From assembly GCA_946803715.1 (NCBI GenBank), contig CAMPET010000148.1, positions 115,585 to 132,915 on the forward strand: DNA of 17,331 nt. The letters run 5' to 3'. This DNA comes from Beroe ovata (taxonomy: Eukaryota > Ctenophora > Nuda > Beroida > Beroidae). The notes beneath the pieces were generated by a model. It saw only the letters and a list, made by a program, of their open reading frames with translations. It was not told where the DNA came from and made no database searches. Positions 9,201 through 15,200 of the stretch are shown in pieces (position 1 is the stretch's first letter; the number at the start of each line of letters is the position of its first letter). The position numbers and the translations under genes are program-made.

Positions 9201-12200
9201 GCTCACTCCAATTGTCATGTTATTAGCAGATAAGGGGTTATGGAGGCCCTTAACTTTGGAACCGATTATCGGATTGACATGAAATTTTGGCTGTCAGAGT
9301 TTCTAATGGTCCTCTATCGATGGTAGAAGTTTCAAGTTAATCTGTCGATCCGTTTGGAAGTTATCCTCAAATGCTCACTCCAATTGTCATGTTATTAGCA
9401 GATAAGGGGTTATGGAGGCCCTTAACTTTGGAACCGATTATCGGATTGACATGAAATTTTGGCTGTCAGAGTTTCTAATGGTCCTCTATCGATGGTAGAA
9501 GTTTCAAGTTAATCTGTCGATCCGTTTGGAAGTTATCCTCAAATGCTCACTCCAATTGTCATGTTATTAGCAGATAAGGGGTTATGGAGGCCCTTAACTT
9601 TGGAACCGATTATCGGATTGACATGAAATTTTGGCTGTCAGAGTTTCTAATGGTCCTCTATCGATGGTAGAAGTTTCAAGTTAATCTGTCGATCCGTTTG
9701 GAAGTTATCCTCAAATGCTCACTCCAATTGTCATGTTATTAGCAGATAAGGGGTTATGGAGGCCCTTAACTTTGGAACCGATTATCGGATTGACATGAAA
9801 TTTTGGCTGTCAGAGTTTCTAATGGTCTTCTATCGATGGTAGAAGTTTCAAGTTAATTTGTCGATCCGTTTGGAAGTTATCCTCAAATGCTCACTCCAAT
9901 TGTCATTCTATTAGCAGATAAGGGGTTATGGAGGCCCTTAACTTTGGAACCGATTATCGGATTGACATGAAATTTTGGCTGTCAGAGTTTCTAATGGTCC
10001 TCGATTGATGGTAGAAGTTTCAAGTTAATCTGTTGATCCGTTTGGAAGTTATCCTCAAATGCTCACTCCAATTGTCATGTTATTAGCAGATAAGGGTTTA
10101 TGTCGGCCCTTCACTTGGGAACCGATTATCGGATTGACATGAAATTTGGGTTGTCAGAGTTTCTAATGGTCCTTTTCAAGTCTATCGGCCATTCTATTTG
10201 GACGTTTATTGTCTAGCTTTTGGCCTACATAACTTTTTATTTGCAATCAATCGGTATGCATGTATGTCCGGTTTCTGGTTGTGTTTGTTACTATGACGAC
10301 CACTCAGGTACGTAGTTGTATGTGGACACATCACTTACAACAACGTGAAGTCTTTCCTTGCCGATTTCCTGCATCCAGACAGGGGGGACAGAACCAGTAG
10401 AGTGCTCTTCCTTGACAAGTAGGTGTTGACACCAGTTATTATAGTAACTTAGCATTGACACGTGTTTTTGATGATTGGTGACGCCTATCTCTCTGTTTTC
10501 AGCAAACGCCCGGAGCCTGAGTTAACCGGACTGATAAAACGATATTTTTTGAGTGTTCAGTATTTCGAGGGATCGGCCCTTAACCACAACGACCTGCGGC
10601 GCGTTCAGGTGAATTATGTTGTCATGGCAACAGTGTTTCACTGAACGTTGCTAGGGTGGCAGCGTGTGTGTTGTCATGGTAACATGTTAACATATCTTCA
10701 CATAGTTAGAACACTGCGATGCCGTGGTGTTGTTGTGTAACAAAGACTCAGACGACACTAAATCGGAAGATGCGGCCACTATTCTCAGAGCTGTAAGTAT
10801 CGCAGACAAAGACATACACACAGACACACACACACAGACACACACACACAGAACAAACACAAACAACAAACCAAACACACAAAAACAACAAAAAAAACAA
10901 AAACAAAAAAAANCACTCACACTCACACAAACAAACCGCTAACCTTCCTTTCTCTCCACAGATTTCAGTTAAAAATTATTGCAGCAAAGCACGGTTAATT
11001 ATGCAGCTCCTTAACTACAAATCTAAGAGTTTCCTTCAGACAATCCCTAATTGGGATCCCATCAACTACAGAGATGAGAATATCTGTATCAGTGAGGTGA
11101 GAAACTCCGTTATTTCTCATAAGTTTCATTTGAGAATAATTGTTCGCCTTCTTCGGAGATGATGACAACTTGAAGTAAGATTTACCCTTCTCTCAACTGA
11201 GTTATAATCAACTTCTATCTGTGATCAAGTTCCCAGTGACTCAGTTCCTCCATTTCAGTTCATGTACGGTCTAGTAGCGCAGAGTTGCCTCTGCCCAGGG
11301 TTTTCAACTCTCATGGTCAACCTCATTTCAACCCGATCCTACATCCCTGGGGTGAGAATCGTTGACACCAAATTGCTGACACTACTAGACGTCGCTTTTC
11401 TTTACACATAGCTGACACTGGGGTTCCCTGGAATCACTGACACCACTTTCTACATTTATCGCACTGACACCACTTTTGAAGCTTGCTTGACATCACTTAA
11501 CCAGACATCGGTTTAACTGCCACTCGTTCCGCTTAACACCACTTCCTTGCATGCCTTTTTGACATCAATTTTGCTTCCTAATGATTTCAAACAAGCATTA
11601 TTTTGCTTGTTGCAATATGCTACTTACAGTGCTGCGCGCGCGTAAAGCACGCTCAAAATCAGGCCGGAAAATTTGTTTCGCGCGCGACGCGACCACATTT
11701 CTGTTCTGCGACCAACTCATCACAAAATCACGTTTTCCACAAAATCTTGTTTTTGATCACCTTGTTACTTTGCAGAACGGTAAGATCAATCAGAACTTCG
11801 ACTGGAAGTCTGATTATGCATATGGGTGTGATCACGAGATCTACACGGTGATGATCAGCAGTGACTTTGAGGGGATGGCCTTTCCCCAAGCAGCTGAGTA
11901 AGAAACATTATTATCATTATTTGGAGGGTGGGTTTTTAGGATTAGGGTTTCCTCTGTATCCTGATAAAACTCAAAACTTGGCCGCTGATGCCTACTTTGT
12001 TATTGAAATTCGGCAATTCTCCTATGTCCCAATAAGTAATAACATACTTGTGTCACATAGGTACCTACTTAACCTACTGTGAAAGTAGGTATATATATGT
12101 GAAAACTCAGTAGTAGTAGTAGTCCAGGTACTTATTCAGGGAGGCAAGATAGGGCCAAAATTCGGTCGGCAATCGATTCAGCGTCCAAAATTACATAGGA

Positions 12201-15200
12201 ATCGCTGGTACTTACATGATAATCGGCCAAAAAACTTTTCGTCAAATTTCTGATCTCAGTATCGGTGGAAGATGTAATCGATGATGCCCACACTTTTATA
12301 CTCCAGTTTTGAAGGTCTTAAATGAAGACTAAACGGGTACTTAGGACGTCAATTTTTTACCAAATCATCTCTCCTACTCTCAGACTGCAAGTATCAACCC
12401 TTTTCATGATCATGCAGATTCCATAGGCGCCGTGAAACCACGCCCAAAACACGATTTCAAACCTGTGGAAGGATTAACTGCAAAACACGAAAATCAATGG
12501 GACGCACCAGATGGGTCAAATATTTTTTCCCCGTACGATAACTCGTAATAGGTGTTCCTGGCCTACTTTTTGACGTAGAATCCGAATCTGAACGAATTTT
12601 TGAGCTAGCTCATCGAGAAATATGCGAAAATCCCTGTTAAACCTTCGTTTAATACTTCTAATTCACAAGACAGACAGCACCTCAGGGAAGCAAGATAGGG
12701 CCGAAATTCGGTCGGCAATCGATTCAGCGTCCAAATTTACATAGGAATCGATGGTACTTACATGAAAATCGGCCAAAAAAATTTCGTCAAATTTCTGATC
12801 TCAGTATCGGTGGAAAATGTAATCGATGATGCCCACACTTTTATACTCCATTTTTGAAGGTCTTAAATGAAGACTAAACGGGTACTTAGGACGTCAATTT
12901 TTTACCAAATCATCTCTCCTACTCTCAGACTGCAAGTATCAACCCTTTTCATGATCATGCAGATTCCATAGGCGCCGTGAAACCACGCCCAAAACACGAT
13001 TTCAAGCCTTGGGAAGCATTAACTGCAAAACACGAAAATCAATGGGACGCACCAGATGGGTCAAATATTTTTTCTCCGTACGATAACTCGTAATAGCTGT
13101 TCCTGGCCTACTTTTTGACGTAGAATCCGAATCTGGACGAATTTTTGAGCTAGCTCATCGGGAAATTGGAGCAAATGCAAGGTTCATCTGAGATAAATGG
13201 ATATTGGTTCGAAGTCGGGTTGCAGTCCCCCCCCCTCACAACCACCCTTCTCAGGATCTGTTACAAGCAGCTGAACCTGCTGATGATAGCAGTTGAGAAT
13301 TTCGACAACTCCGGGCTCGCTATCAACCCTCTACCCGAGCAGTTTACCATAAGAAAAGAGTGTCTCGGTTACTTCATTGCGTCCTCGTACAAAGACGTGT
13401 GTCGAGCACGATTTTACTGTGCCTCCTGTTTGAGCGATGGCATCGAGATCGGGTACAAACCGTGCAAATGCCGGATTGAAGCAGGTAATACTAATAGCAA
13501 CGTGAAAAAACGTGATTTGGATCATTTGTCTCAACTCCTGGAGACTTTTCACGAGTTGCCGCGTGTTCTAATGGAGATTATTCTCGTGTTCTAACGGTGT
13601 TTTTTTCAATAGTGAAGGAGAAGAGAACGAAGGTGCAGCTCATCCCTCTGTCGGAACACAAGTCCCCCAATATCACAGAATCAGGTCCGGCTATAGCAAC
13701 CATCACCATCACAACAACCCCTCGACATTTTTCCCTTTCTTCTACAGTTTTTCCCGAAAGTCAGCGTCTTATCCACTTCTTCTTGCCTCTCATTACTCAT
13801 TACTCAGGTTTGACTAGGATAGGAAGTGTGGACTCGAAGTGCTCAACTGCGACTGAGGGTGCACAGCTTCGGACTGTCCGACATCTATTCTCCCAACACT
13901 CGGTGCGTGGTTGCTATGGGAACAACATGTGTTGCTATAGCAACTGTATGTGTTGTTATAGCAACTGTATGTGTTGCTTTAGCAACTGTTTGCGTTGCAG
14001 CATGAGAGATAAATCTATCATTTCTCCCCCCAGACGAAGTCATCGTCAGTGGACAGGAACATGACGGCTGCATCCGGCATGTCGTCCACATTCGACCCCA
14101 CGGGCAACTACCACTGGTCACCCGAGAAGAAGTTTGAGGACGTGGATTTGGTGAGTCGCCATGGCAACGCGGTAGAGGCAACGCAGTGGCATGGCAACGC
14201 GCTATGGCATGATGCTTTGAGCATGTCTACTAGTCTGTGAACATTGTCTGATGAATGAAACCTTGTGTTTTGTTTGATGTCCAATGTCCTAGATTCATCC
14301 TTGAGCAGGATTCAGTTCTGTAGGGTCACCTAGGTCACCCTACAGAGGTCGACCTACTGTATTCGTGATGTTGTGTTGTCACCCCAAACACTGAATGTTA
14401 TCCTGCATGTCGTGTTGTCTATCCGTGGCATAGTCGCATGATGTCGTGTTGTAATGCTAAATGTCGAACCAGGCTTTACAAGTGAAGAAGGAAATGTACT
14501 TCAAACCTGACGATCCAGAGGGTGTCAACCAACGCGTTGCCTTCAAGTATGCTGCTGCTGAGGTGAGGAGTTGGGAGTCATGGTAACGCGTTATCGATGT
14601 CATGGTAACGCGTTATTGTTGTCATGGTAACGCGTTGCTAGGATAACGTGTTACTATCTAACTAGTCTTACATGGAGTCTAATTGTAACGTCATTGATGT
14701 GTACGCATGTATAATGTCGAATGAATGTTCATCAGTGAATCGCTATCGCCACGCTATGCATGATTGTAGTTGGATGAGTTTTGGAAGATATTGAAAATTT
14801 TAATCAAATTTCCAGACATTGTTAGACGAAGCTATCTCCTCATTCTCGTCTCCCCTCTCTAGAAAGATCACGAGTTAAACAATCACATTGTGATCTGTGC
14901 GTTTGGAGACGACAAAACTCCAATATCAGGCCTGTCGAGTTTGGTGAAGCCCCTCCGTGCAAGCAACCTTCCTTATAAGGTGATTTATTGTCGCCCGTCG
15001 CAACCGTGTATACAGAGTGAGTTGTCCCTAGCTATCTTCCTGACTCACATCTCCTGACAGCTCCGCGCATTGTTTCAGAAACTGAAAGTGATATTGCTTC
15101 TTGCGGAGAAGGAATTCTTGCTGAAAGCGTGGAAAGAACTTCGACACTTCCCCAAGATACGCGTTCTCTGTGTAAGTATTGGTCTTCGAGACTTAGCCGC

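Noticed and set aside
8224-10203. Resemblance of a 171-172 bp satellite to primate alpha satellite
   Set aside because: Only the unit length is similar; the sequence is unrelated as far as I can tell and the length match is coincidental.
10687-10942. Open frames across the CA- and A-rich tract around the ambiguous base
   Set aside because: Low-complexity translation; only 10706-10792 has Slo1 homology.
13331-14181. Minus-strand open frames opposite exons 16-19
   Set aside because: Antisense shadows of conserved channel exons and of the palindrome array.
14980-15016. Extension of exon 21 to a GTGAGT donor at about 15017
   Set aside because: This would shift the frame of exon 22 and add residues with no Slo1 match; the GTGATT donor at 14980 keeps the frame.
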